Positions 11,410-20,904 of a stretch of DNA of 64,000 bases are shown one piece after another. Both the position numbers and the translations under genes were made by a program. Within the stretch, counting starts at the first letter, position 1. Each line of letters begins with the position of its first letter. The notes under the pieces are model-generated. The model ran no database searches, had not been told where the DNA came from, and worked only from the letters and a program-made list of their open reading frames with translations. The DNA is from Panaeolus papilionaceus (lineage: Eukaryota; Basidiomycota; Agaricomycetes; Agaricales): positions 95,862-159,861 of the forward strand of contig JADNRZ010000045.1 of NCBI GenBank assembly GCA_015501605.1, given 5' to 3'.

Positions 11410-12921
11410 TCATTCATCCTCTGACTGTATCAAAAAAAGCATCCAAGTTACCAACGACGACCCGAGCCTGTCTCCCAAATCCAACAGTGCACCCCGGATA
11501 TAATAATTATCACCATATACGTTCTCCTTCCGCAGAACTGTCAATGTATGCGTGTCAACCTGAAAATGGAGGGTGACTTCGACATGGTTTAGGTTGGGAA
11601 AATGGGATACGGGGGCGAGAACGTCACCGATGTCGTGCCAGGGCCCGCTGGGTGGTAAGGAGAGTCGATCTGCATCAGCGCTGAACTGGTATGTGAAATC
11701 CTCCAAGACGTTGCGCGTGGCCATGGCCAAAAGGAAATTTTGAAGCCCGGCAAGTGAAGCTCTGAAGTTGGCCTCGGTGGTTCGAAACGCGTGGTGCCAG
11801 ATAAAGAGCGAGGTGAGCGGTCGAGCAGGGTGTTGGAAGTAACCATCCATGTCGATGAGGTCCATAGGAAAGACGGATTCCGTATATTTCTGTGCTATTT
11901 CGTTTCGTGGATTCCGTCAGATCATGTGGGTTTGAGAAACAGACACCAACACACCGAAGAGATGCAGACAATGGAGGGGTGGCACGTCTCGGAGTATTTC
12001 ATTAAAAGCTAAAACGTCGCTTCGGTCCACGAAGTAATATTTAAGGCGGGTGAGCTTTCCAAAAGCAGTGACCCCAGTAGTAGCACCATATCGCTGGTAG
12101 AGACTGATGACAAAGGCAGCCTGTCCAGGTTCGGGAAATCCAAGAGCAAGGTTCTCAAGGTTGAGGGAAAGCGAATCTGTAGCGTCGAAGTTGTCGAGAA
12201 TAAGTTTCGAACACGAAAGGTCGAGCCTAACTAGCTCTGGGAGGTACGACAGAACAGACAAATCGAAGGACGGGACAACAGAAACTACCAGCTGGGTGAT
12301 CCTTGACACAGGATAGAGTTCAGAAAGCACATCCATTCCGGTTCCTTTATACAAGAGCTTCCTCGAAGAGCGACCAGCCATAAACCTAGCAATCGCTGAC
12401 ATGGAGACACGTGGTACGGTGTCAATTGCTAGAGTGCGAAGATTTTCTTGAGCTATGTACTCGTCAATGAGGTAATGCAGCAGGGAGATGACTGGGTCGA
12501 CAGTATCTGCTGGCTGAGAAGCAGTTGAAGAAGCAGTTTCTCTGTACAATAAGGCCAAAACTTGAAGGTTCGGCAATCTGGTGAGTTGCGAGTGTGCACA
12601 TGCGAGAGTTGCATCGGGAATGGTGCCATCCTCGTACTTGGTGAAGTCGATCCAGAGCTCTTGAACATAAAGGCGTATGTGGGGAGCATTTTCTGAGACC
12701 CATAGTACCTTTTCAAGCACCCCTACTCCACTGCCACCAGTAGAACCAATGCGCCTGAAGAGATGACGCTGAGAGAGATCGACGAAGGTTTTGCAGACAA
12801 GAGAAAGATTTTTGAGGCACGCCAATGGTGGATGTTCGTCTTGAGTAGAACGCCGTTTTGCGATGATATCGATGATGTGTCCAAAGATGTCTATAGGAAA
12901 TGAGGGCATGGGTGTTGACAT
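11410..12921 (-). CDS. F-box-like protein, family A, complete
   Basis: Exons 12921..11955 and 11894..11410 (967 + 485 = 1452 nt, 483 residues). The 60-nt intron is phase 1 at the family position. The start was chosen at MSTPMPSFPIDIFGHIIDII, which aligns with the other copies; 25 further codons upstream are open but unlike them. The F-box is at residues ~5-60 ('LSLVCKTFVDLSQRHLFRRI'). LRR-like repeats follow, with the conserved FGKLTRLKYYFVDRSDVLAF and, in exon 2, VFPMDLIDMDGYFQHPARP. It is the closest intact relative of the 6638-7440 relic. Predicted SCF substrate adaptor, substrate unknown. Confidence 0.85.
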
Positions 12922-13927
12922 GGTTGGTCCTCGTTGAGTTTGAGTTATGGCAAGATGTGATTCCAACAGAAGGCGAACCGCCACGTCACATGTCACGTCA
13001 CGATTGCGGCATTTCCGGACGACTTGACAACTCTTGCCTTGGTTCAGACACGGTGATGGAAAAGATACTGTTCATATAGTTGAGATCACAGATATCCTAA
13101 GACTGAAAGGAAGCCTGCCTCAAGATAGAATGATAAGAACTGACATCGCAATGACTGTATATATTTCGTGGCATACTGCAAAGAGACGCCATTCACCTCT
13201 ACTGAATATAATTGGGTTACCTCAACGTCCAGTTCTGTAGGTTCACAGTGATCGCCCCAGGATATCGCGATTCATATCAAAGGTCCTCATGTTTTCATTA
13301 TAACATTGTCCCTGATAGCCACGTGTTTTTGGAAATAGGGGCACACTTAAGGAACCGACCGACGTGCGAGGTATTATCACCATCTGCTATCAATGGACTG
13401 CGAATACGCATACCTCTCAGAATAGAGTTCTGTATCGATACCTTATGTATGAGTCGGCCTCCTGTTGGCGTTTCCGTCATTTCACCTCCATATGCTTTGG
13501 CACAGCCCCACGTAGTGAAAGTAGAACGATAGATTGACCGAGGTCATCGAGTGCATGTAGGTGCCGTATTTATAGGTAAACTACTTATGGTACTTAGGTA
13601 TAGGTCACTGCATATAAAAAAGAGTATAGTTAAGGAAATAAGCCAGCGACTGCGACTTGTAATGAAGGTCAAGATATGTGCTATCAGGGTGACGTCGGCC
13701 AATGAGGTGACAATATAAATAGAAAAGGAAATAAAATGACAAGTAAACACGAAAGGAAAGAGTGGGTGTTGGCCCAAGACGTGAGTGACAAAGTAGAAGT
13801 TGAAGTATGAGCGAAGCTCGTATGTGAACAATAAGAATAATAAAGATAATAAGAAAATATATGTAGCATCAGACAACGCTAAGGCGCGCGTCCGATTTCA
13901 ACACCAGTACCGATCAACGTTGTTGCG
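12922..13927. other. intergenic; contains the second copy of a direct repeat
   Basis: No gene recognised. Positions 13264-13430 resemble 10695-10850. From 13550 to 13880 the DNA is A/T-rich and its open frames are low-complexity, without similarity. Confidence 0.45.
13264..13430. repeat. direct repeat, copy 2 (diverged)
   Basis: Partner of 10695-10850 on the other side of the 11410-12921 F-box gene. The similarity was read by eye and is interrupted by small indels. Confidence 0.45.
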
Positions 13928-15070
13928 CTATCTTATAGGAGACGACCCGCTGTTCAATCGAGCTACAATTGTTAACCCGTTGCCAATACGCTCTAGGACG
14001 CTGCTCATCCCTGTGATCATGATTTTGAAAAGCCTTTCTTCTTCATATTCTCTCTGAACCATGGAGAGCGATACGAACTGTTTATGATAGAGGACGATCC
14101 CCAGTTCGACTTGAGTGAGCGAAGGATATCGTAAAGGACATGATAAAATGGCCGCCAGCTTCTCGAAATCGTCCGGTACGACTTCAACTTGTTGCATACC
14201 GTCTCCTTTTAAGTCGTAAATGAAAAGGAGGCACGCGTATTTAAGAGAGTTGTGGTGAGATATTGAGCTCATGATGTGGGCTATATCGGCGAGAGACCCA
14301 CTTAGAGCACCCGGGAGGTATTGCGCTTGAATCCAAATGGAAAGCTGGGTTAAACTCTGCATCGTACCCTCGGAAAACCGCGTGTAGGGCTGTAGAATGC
14401 TCCGCAATCCCGTTGTAACACCGTCGCTGACTACGTATATTGTATCAGATTTGTTTGAATATTGAGCTTTATGCGGGATTCGTACGGAGTATAAATAATC
14501 TCTCCAGTCGACGCGTCTCCTTTAAGATGTCGTGCAGGGCTTGGACGTCACAATGAGAACGTGCGCTGGCGGAGAGCTCTCGCAGGTGTGGAAACATAGG
14601 TGTTTCAGCTGTGTTGTGTCGAGCTATCATGAATCGAGTGGCCCTATGAAGGTAAAAACACCTGATGCGGAGGATTTTAAGTTTCGAAGGGGTGAAGCGG
14701 GTCAATGGAATAGTGGCTAAAAATGCGTTAATAGATTCTGAATTCATGAGCGGAATCCCACCAAGCTCCAGCTCTTCCAAGTTAGGAAAATGGTCGAGGG
14801 ATTGAAGAGGAAGGGCGTGGGCAAAGGTGCTGTCGAGCTTGAGGTGGCGGATGAAAGACACTGCTCCACCTGGAATCGTGAACACTCCTGACGCCCAAGT
14901 GATTGAAAGAGAACGTAGACGAGGTGATGTGAAGGCAGGATAGGAGGATAGGGATATTGTCTTGATGTGATCGATGTGCGCTGATTGCAAAGTTCCTCGT
15001 GTGAAGTACACGCTACACAACGTCGTACGCAGATTATTCATGATGAAATACCCTCCAGGTGACTCTTTTC
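13928..15070 (-). pseudogene. C-terminal part of an F-box gene (family B) split by transposon insertion
   Basis: Continues the coding sequence that starts at 27197. Read from the insertion point, the frame runs KESPGGYFIMNNLRTTLC into LRR-like sequence ('HFPNLEELELGGIPLMNSES'), to a donor at 14485. A 55-nt intron (GTACGA...TAG) follows, then 14430..13928. Counting the 6-bp duplication once, 412 + 579 + 503 = 1494 nt, exactly 498 codons, with no internal stop. The gene was therefore intact when hit and has hardly decayed since. Any open frame extending right of 15070 is read-through into the transposon's inverted repeat. Confidence 0.85.
15065..15070. repeat. 6-bp target-site duplication, left (CTTTTC)
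   Basis: CTTTTC immediately precedes the outer element at 15071 and recurs at 26786-26791. Removing one copy plus the element restores the F-box reading frame perfectly. Confidence 0.85.
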
Positions 15071-15373
15071 TATGGTAAGCCATCTGCAATTTTATTCTTT
15101 TGCGCGTGTACATAGGTGGCCCACGATATTTGATGCGTAAGTGAAGATTATGGAGTGCGCGTATATGTATTGAGTGCGCGCGTGTAGAAATATGAGGTGT
15201 TTGCATTCAAAACGGGACATTTTGGGAGTGCATATCTAAAATTGTTGTGTGTGCATCTACATTTTGGGAGTGTGCATACAAATTTGGGGTGTGCGTATAG
15301 AATCTGAGGGTGCTCTTCTACAAATCTAGGTTAAAATAAGATTTTCAAGGCGTGCACATACATTTCGCGTGCG
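15071..15373 (+). repeat. 303-bp terminal inverted repeat, left
   Basis: Matches the reverse complement of 26483-26785 with only a couple of substitutions (for example near 15125 and 15160). The match ends at CGCGTGCG, after which the two sides diverge. Near-identity suggests a recent insertion. Confidence 0.9.
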
Positions 15374-15412
15374 CAGACCACGTTTGTTAGTGTGCGCGCA
15401 CACACTCAAGAG

Positions 15413-15420
15413 GAGAGCGT
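15413..15420. repeat. 8-bp target-site duplication of the hAT element, left (GAGAGCGT)
   Basis: GAGAGCGT directly precedes the hAT terminus TAGGGTTGCGG at 15421 and is repeated perfectly at 26319-26326. Eight bp is the signature duplication of hAT transposition. Confidence 0.9.
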
Positions 15421-15562
15421 TAGGGTTGCGGGAAAAAATACCCGCCAGAATTTTACCAGTAAGTTACCTGGGTTGGCTAGCCACCCATTATTTTAGACCG
15501 GTAACCGTCTGTCTAATGAAACGTGACCACTTCGTAGGAGTTGTCGATAGACAGACCGGTAG

Positions 15563-16292
15563 ATTTCGTCGTTCCCACCCGTTGGTCCGTTTTCGACACA
15601 GCCACAGCACCTAATCTGACCTCACCTAAACTCAACTGATCACGAGCAACCAAATCTTCTCTCTCCCCTCCCAAATCTCATCGCCATCGCCCTCTCCCAT
15701 TCCCCGTTGTCTCTCTACCTGACAAGCTCGACAACACGCCCTTCTCATTTCCCCCGAACTCTCCCCCACATCGTGAAGCCAGTCCCATCTCGACAACCAC
15801 AAGGTTCAGAGCCTCTTTCCACTCACTTTGCCAAAGATGCAACACTATCAACGGCACGGCACCTCTCACCTCTCACCATTTCCCAGACACTATCGACGAA
15901 CGAAAATGATAGTTACAGTGATCATCGCAGGTTAGGCTGTAAATGGTGCATGTTCACAGCGCCAAAAAGGAGCCCAAGTCAATGGAGGAAGTCGTTGTCT
16001 CCCTCATCCAATATGATCATTTTTGCAAGTGTCTTGTTTTATTTCGATGATCCAGTGTATATGTTTAATTATTGTAATAAACTCAAGCTCCGTATCATGA
16101 CAGTGTGATAGTAAAGTTATAAATATTAATGCATGTGATGGATAGAGATAAGGGACGCGTCAGTACGCGACGCGTCGCACCATCATTTGACAAGAGATAG
16201 GGGGAAACGTGACGAGTTGAGTTTAGGTGAGGTCAGATTTGGTGCTGTGGCTGTGTCGAAAACGGACCAACGGGTGGGAACGACGAGAAATA
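15563..16292. mobile_element. small inverted-repeat element (~730 bp)
   Basis: Arms of about 82 bp, 15563-15644 and the inverted 16208-16292, share blocks such as CGTCGTTCCCACCCGTTGG and GACCTCACCTAAACTCAACT with very few differences. No clear target duplication was found. The interior has an open frame (15707-16108) of low complexity that I do not regard as a gene. It could be a separate MITE or the terminal structure of the adjacent DIRS-like element; sequence reading alone does not decide. Confidence 0.6.
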
Positions 16293-16327
16293 CCAGCCTG
16301 TATGCAATGAATCGCATACAGGTTGGT
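16292..16327. repeat. perfect-arm hairpin
   Basis: ACCAGCCTGTATGC, an 8-nt loop, then GCATACAGGTTGGT (one G-T type mismatch). It lies between the small inverted-repeat element and the 3' end of the DIRS-like coding region. A second palindrome (GGAGG...CCTCC around ACCGGT) lies near 16377-16401. Confidence 0.6.
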
Positions 16328-16618
16328 CACGAGCCTACCATTATTTACCTCTAGTGTTTCCTGAATACGGTAATCAGGAGGTGACCGTAACCGGTCCTCC
16401 TCCCGGAAATGAGATGAGCATTTTTAGAGCGATTACAAATGCGAGAGATAAAGAGTAAACGATAGGAAAATTAAAAATATAAAATAAAAGAGTGAAAGAA
16501 TAATATAATATGCAAAGGAAGGTGGCCTGATTGACCGTCCTATCCCTATTAGATAAATGACGAAAAGAAGAAAGAAATAAGAATAAAAGCATTGAAAGAA
16601 AAAATAAGAGAGGAGTAC

Positions 16619-17614
16619 CTAAGGACGATGATGGGGTAAGAAGGGCACCGAGCGATTCAATTGGTACAGGAGTAAGGGGTGTTGGCGAATGTAGATTCGC
16701 CACGCGTCCGAGGACCACCTCCCGATTGCCTGTATTGCCTGTTCGGGGACGCCCACACTTGCTAGTGCTGTAGCGCCCCCCGCGCGCATCGATTGGCCAC
16801 CAAACTCTACGCCCAAACCAGCGTCCCTCAGCCTCTTCAAGAAGAAGTCGCGATTGGGAACAAAACCGTCTTCCGTAATCCATAGCGGGGAAGAGAAAGG
16901 ATGACGGGAATCGCGAATCTTAAGATAAATAGAGAATAAGCGCACCACGTCAATTTGAGGCCAAAGGTTTTTGATGAGGATAGTATTACCCTTGAAGAAC
17001 TTGTCAGCTTTATGAGCCGGCAAGATATAAGAGATTGAATCTTCATGGGATTTGACCGAAAGACGTGAGGCGCGCTTAGCAGGAGAGATTAAGGCAGGGT
17101 TGAGGGGATCGGTCAAGTCGCCAAGGCGGAGCAAGGAGTGAAAACCGACGGATAACATCGTCTTGAAGAGGATGTCGTTGTAGGAAGAGGAAGTTGAGTT
17201 TGCGATTGCACTCACAATTTCCACGGTAAGAGGGGATTTTCGCGCGATGGGGATGCTGTGTAAGTGTTTGCAACCGATGATGGTGTCCCGCACCATAGGA
17301 GAAGCACGAACTTCTCGCACGTCGGGAAAGATGGGTTCTAGAATCTGGATGATACCTGAAAGGTACGTTACGACGGATGAGGGCTTGATGTGATCGGACA
17401 TGTACATAACATAGTCGGATAATGAAAGCGGGGTAGGTTGAATAGATATAGAATGAAGTTCGGTGAAATGTTGCCAGGATAAGAATGAGGATTTGTAGGA
17501 GTTCCAAGTGGAAGAATCCAACTTCATACCGAGAATGAGGAGTCTGCGACGATTAAACTCCTCCCTAGACCAAGGGCATCGAAGAGACCACCCTCGGCGA
17601 CTCACGCTATTCAT
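16619..17614 (-). CDS. DIRS-type tyrosine recombinase
   Basis: 331 residues. The ATG directly follows the TAA of the RT frame (TAAATG), so it is probably translated from the same transcript. The N-terminal core-binding region is helical ('STWNSYKSSFLSWQHFTEL'). The catalytic half shows the first arginine in GFHSLLRLGDLTD, a second box GGQSMRAGGATALASVG (Arg ~277), a W box IGRWSSDAWRIYIR and the Tyr nucleophile at ~308 in YIRQHP. The usual His of HxxR is Gln here, as occurs in some retroelement recombinases (inference). Its role is joining the circular cDNA into the genome without target duplication. No internal stop is visible. Confidence 0.85.
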   Translation of the reverse strand: MNSVSRRGWSLRCPWSREEFNRRRLLILGMKLDSSTWNSYKSSFLSWQHFTELHSISIQPTPLSLSDYVMYMSDHIKPSSVVTYLSGIIQILEPIFPDVREVRASPMVRDTIIGCKHLHSIPIARKSPLTVEIVSAIANSTSSSYNDILFKTMLSVGFHSLLRLGDLTDPLNPALISPAKRASRLSVKSHEDSISYILPAHKADKFFKGNTILIKNLWPQIDVVRLFSIYLKIRDSRHPFSSPLWITEDGFVPNRDFFLKRLRDAGLGVEFGGQSMRAGGATALASVGVPEQAIQAIGRWSSDAWRIYIRQHPLLLYQLNRSVPFLPHHRP

Positions 17615-19513
17615 TTAAGGCTCCGGCCCCAACGTAATCCGTGGGGGTTCAAAAAAGTCGATCTTTAACGCAGGATCCCAGCGGGACGCGTTATAGAAAT
17701 TGGATCGAGACAAGGCGTCTGCGATCATATTGCGTTCGCCAGGCACGTATAGAACCTTCAGGTCATGACGACCTTCAGTTAACAGGTCGACGACCCGCTT
17801 TAGGATGGGGTTGAAACGGGGGGAAGCGGATAATGAATTGAAGATGTCAACGACGTTGGTATTGTCGCAGAAAATGACGATTCGGAGGGGTTGTTTGGCG
17901 ATTGAACAAGCCCAGGAGAACGCACCTAAGACGCATAAAGCCTCTTTGAGAAAAATGAGGTTATAGGTTGAAGAAACGAAGTCCGCGACGAAACCGAGAT
18001 GAAATTCAGGGACGTAATAACCCATCCCATCCAGACAGGCGTCCGTAAAGATGGTCAGGTCGGCGTCTAGAGGATCCCAGTGAAGGTGTTCAAGCACGAG
18101 AATCCCGCTGGCATGAGACAAATGGTGACTAGCCCAGGACAAGTCTGAACGAATTGCATTGTTCGGCCTGAAACGCTTGAAAAGCGAAGTTTTTCCTGCC
18201 ATCTTGTCATAGACGTTAGAGAGACAAGGACGGAGGAGAGGAAACACATTGAAGCTCCAATTTAACCAACCTGCCAATTTCTGCCATTGACGAAGGGTCT
18301 GACCGTTCTTCGCAGGAGTACCCTTCTTGTCAATCCACCGATCCAACTCCCTGATAATCTCACGGATTGAATCTTCGTCCAAGGTGAGGATGAGATTATT
18401 GACGTCGACTTTGATGCCGATGATGATAAGGGGATTCCCGGAGACCTGTTTTTCGCTTTTGTGAGGGATACCAAGTTCATCCCAGAGGAGGAGGAGCTGA
18501 ACTTGGGGGGACGGCATCCATCGGTCGTAAGGGGGATAATATTCAACATCGTCTTCACGACAAACGCCGTAATGGTCGTCGGAATAGGCGCAAATATATT
18601 CAATACCTTTTTTATATTTTGCAATCCAGGTGACAGAGGATATGAAAGCGATAAAGAGGGCTTGAGAAGAGCGACCTCCGAACACATTACACCTGTTAAC
18701 ATGATACAAGCCGTCGATGAACTCAACCTGCTTGATCTGCCAAAGTGGATGCATCGGAATGAGACGGTACGCCTCTGAAACGTCCGATTTCCAAGCAACG
18801 AATTTGGAGTCCGGGAAACGATTATGGATGCGAATGAGATCGGAACCGAAGGCTTTCATCCCATCGAGAGGAACAGAACCCAATCGAGATTTCTCGATCA
18901 TTGAATTTAAGGAGAACTCGCCTTTGCTATGATCCGTGACCAATCGAAGATTCCTTCCATCGTCTTTGGGAACCGCGTGAACTGGCATTACATACATGCC
19001 CGGTTCAAGATTCTCGAAACCCTTTGAATAGCGATCCTTGGCACATTCAAGGTCCCGTTGAGAGATAAGGAAGGCCGCTTGATCAGGGTCTGCAGGTGGG
19101 GGCGACGACATATCACAAATCTCAGGATAATGATCAGGGAGAATGGCGTGCGGAAAGGCGCCATCGGTGAACATTTTCGAGACGGAGTGAATGAAAGAGG
19201 GATTAGGATGATCGGCGACGTAATCGAGGAAGGCAGGGAGTTTAACAGGGGAGACGATTTTGAAAAGAGAAGGATGAGAAGCGATGGTATTCGATGCAGC
19301 AGGGTTTGAGAAGAAAGAGGAATGACATGAAGGAAGAGGGGAAGCGGAAATAGACCAATTGGCAGTGACGAGAGGAGAAACCTCACCCCAATCGTTATAT
19401 CTTTTGAAACGTTGAACATAGCCTCTACCCTCTTCAAGCTCGCTCCTGACATGTCTCCCTACCATGTCCCTGCTTTCCACATGACTTACAGAGGTGGGCA
19501 TACCTGCAATCAT
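17615..19513 (-). CDS. reverse transcriptase / RNase H of the DIRS-like element
   Basis: 632 residues. RT motifs include NLEPGMYVMPVHAVPKDDG, RLVTDHSKGEFSLN, FVAWKSDVSEAYRLIPMHPL and the catalytic box CAYSDDHYGV near residue 310 (Y-S-D-D). RNase H follows with FTDACLDGMGYYVPEF (~490), the acidic LKEALCVLGAFSWA, VIFCDNTNVVDIF, and the terminal GERNMIADALSR. The N-terminal ~60 residues overlap the zinc-binding frame of the Gag region out of register, so the true start is probably internal or reached by frameshift. The frame is intact, suggesting a young copy. Confidence 0.85.
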   Translation of the reverse strand: MIAGMPTSVSHVESRDMVGRHVRSELEEGRGYVQRFKRYNDWGEVSPLVTANWSISASPLPSCHSSFFSNPAASNTIASHPSLFKIVSPVKLPAFLDYVADHPNPSFIHSVSKMFTDGAFPHAILPDHYPEICDMSSPPPADPDQAAFLISQRDLECAKDRYSKGFENLEPGMYVMPVHAVPKDDGRNLRLVTDHSKGEFSLNSMIEKSRLGSVPLDGMKAFGSDLIRIHNRFPDSKFVAWKSDVSEAYRLIPMHPLWQIKQVEFIDGLYHVNRCNVFGGRSSQALFIAFISSVTWIAKYKKGIEYICAYSDDHYGVCREDDVEYYPPYDRWMPSPQVQLLLLWDELGIPHKSEKQVSGNPLIIIGIKVDVNNLILTLDEDSIREIIRELDRWIDKKGTPAKNGQTLRQWQKLAGWLNWSFNVFPLLRPCLSNVYDKMAGKTSLFKRFRPNNAIRSDLSWASHHLSHASGILVLEHLHWDPLDADLTIFTDACLDGMGYYVPEFHLGFVADFVSSTYNLIFLKEALCVLGAFSWACSIAKQPLRIVIFCDNTNVVDIFNSLSASPRFNPILKRVVDLLTEGRHDLKVLYVPGERNMIADALSRSNFYNASRWDPALKIDFFEPPRITLGPEP

Positions 19514-20439
19514 CCCCTCTGTCGCAACCTCCTCTTCGATTGAACTTATCGCAGCGTTTTAGGAGGATGGACGAGATGCAATGAGGAGAGCACGACATCG
19601 AGGTTGACCGGTTGTCCCTTGCAGATGTTTGTCCACTCGGAAGAGGGGAATCCAGCGGGGGCGATGGTAGACAAGCGGATTTGCGAGACAACAAAGGGGA
19701 TGTCGTAGGAGAAGGTAAGGAGGAGTTTCTGGTTCTCGAGGCATTTAGGGTTAATGGAGGGGACGGAGGATTCACGTCGCGTCCAAGGTAAGTCCTCGCG
19801 ATTGACTTTGATCCGTTTGGAAGAACCCGATCCTCCGACACGTACCCCATTTCTTGATCCGTCATCTGATCCTGAAATTGAGCTATCTCGGGATATAGCT
19901 CGTTCAAGACTAGAGTGTTCCCGAGGGTGCTTTGATCCCAGGACTCGGGCGACATGAGATTCGATGTCGGTTCGAGATGGTTGAGCGTCGGATAACCTGA
20001 GAGACGATCCTCCAAGGTCCTGTGTTGATGCGATTCGCTCGCCTTCAACGCGGGACTGAGAAGATCTTCTTTGTTCTTCGTCGAGTTGTCGAACGAAGAA
20101 ATCGACGGCACGTCCGCGGGGTCGATCACCATCGGAGGGTGAATCCTCTCCGAGAGTGGAACGGAACCTTCGGATAGCCTCATCTCGAGAGAGATTTTGG
20201 TTTCTGAACTCTCTGAAGAGTGTCTCAGACGCTTGTACAGCGGCAGCGGTAGCTTCATCGAGTTCAAGTTGATCCCTGCTACCGGAGACGCGGATCGGCT
20301 CCGAGGGCGCTTCCGATGAAGTGAAGGTCCTACCACTGGATCGGATAGGCGTTGTTCCAGAGGGATTCGAACGTTGTCTAGACGTTCTAACAAGGTCGCC
20401 GACAGTCGGGGAGGGGGTTCGTTGCTCATGGTCAGACAT
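19434..20439 (-). CDS. Gag-like ORF with zinc-binding end in a second frame
   Basis: From MSDHEQRTPSPTVGDLVR (ATG at 20439) one frame runs to a stop at 19546. It encodes a disordered N-terminus, a helical 'AVQASETLFREFRNQNLSRDE' stretch and 'SFDIPFV'-like hydrophobic parts. At about 19620-19560 the coding character switches to the frame that ends at 19434, which encodes CDKFNRRGGCDRGDDCRYAH followed by 'LCKSCGKQGHGRETC', a CCCH finger plus knuckle typical of fungal DIRS Gag proteins. Expression needs a frameshift or a small unrecognised intron, or this copy carries an indel. The region also looks short for such a Gag. Confidence 0.6.
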
Positions 20440-20904
20440 AAACGTTAGATGAACGAAGAGATGTTGTATGAATAATGAATACAAAAAACAAGCGAGCGAA
20501 ATATTTTTCTGTTTGAGGTAACCAGAAAAAAGGGTGAGTCGCTCCTTTCTTGCAAGCTTGTGTTGTTATATAGGGTCTTGAATCCGACGATCAGTCTCAT
20601 ATTATTTCAGACCCGTCAAGTTTTCTCGTTCAGACATCTAACGACGTCCTGAAGCTAAAATTAAACTTGTTGTTATAATTATAACCTACAAGCTTCCGAA
20701 TGCAGTCGCGAGCGTTTGGGGTTGTTTTCTTTGCGGGATATTGACCTTACGAAAACTAATTTTTATTCAGATAATTTACAGTAAATTACAAAGCACGTGA
20801 TGAGACACGTGATGCTTTTCTTGGTCCTAGCCGCCAGCGAGTTCGGTACTCACAGCTCAACCTGCTCGTCGAGTGCTTCAACTATGTATCATGTTATTCA
20901 AGAA

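Larger units (their letters stand above)
16380..20760 (-). mobile_element. DIRS-like tyrosine-recombinase retroelement (boundaries approximate)
   Basis: Contains, in order on the minus strand, a Gag-like frame (20439-19546) with a zinc-binding end (to 19434), reverse transcriptase/RNase H (19513-17615) and tyrosine recombinase (17614-16619). RT-RH followed by a tyrosine recombinase instead of a DDE integrase, with no protease, is diagnostic of the DIRS order. I could not identify its terminal or internal complementary repeats by eye, so the limits are set only by the neighbouring hAT sequence. Confidence 0.7.
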
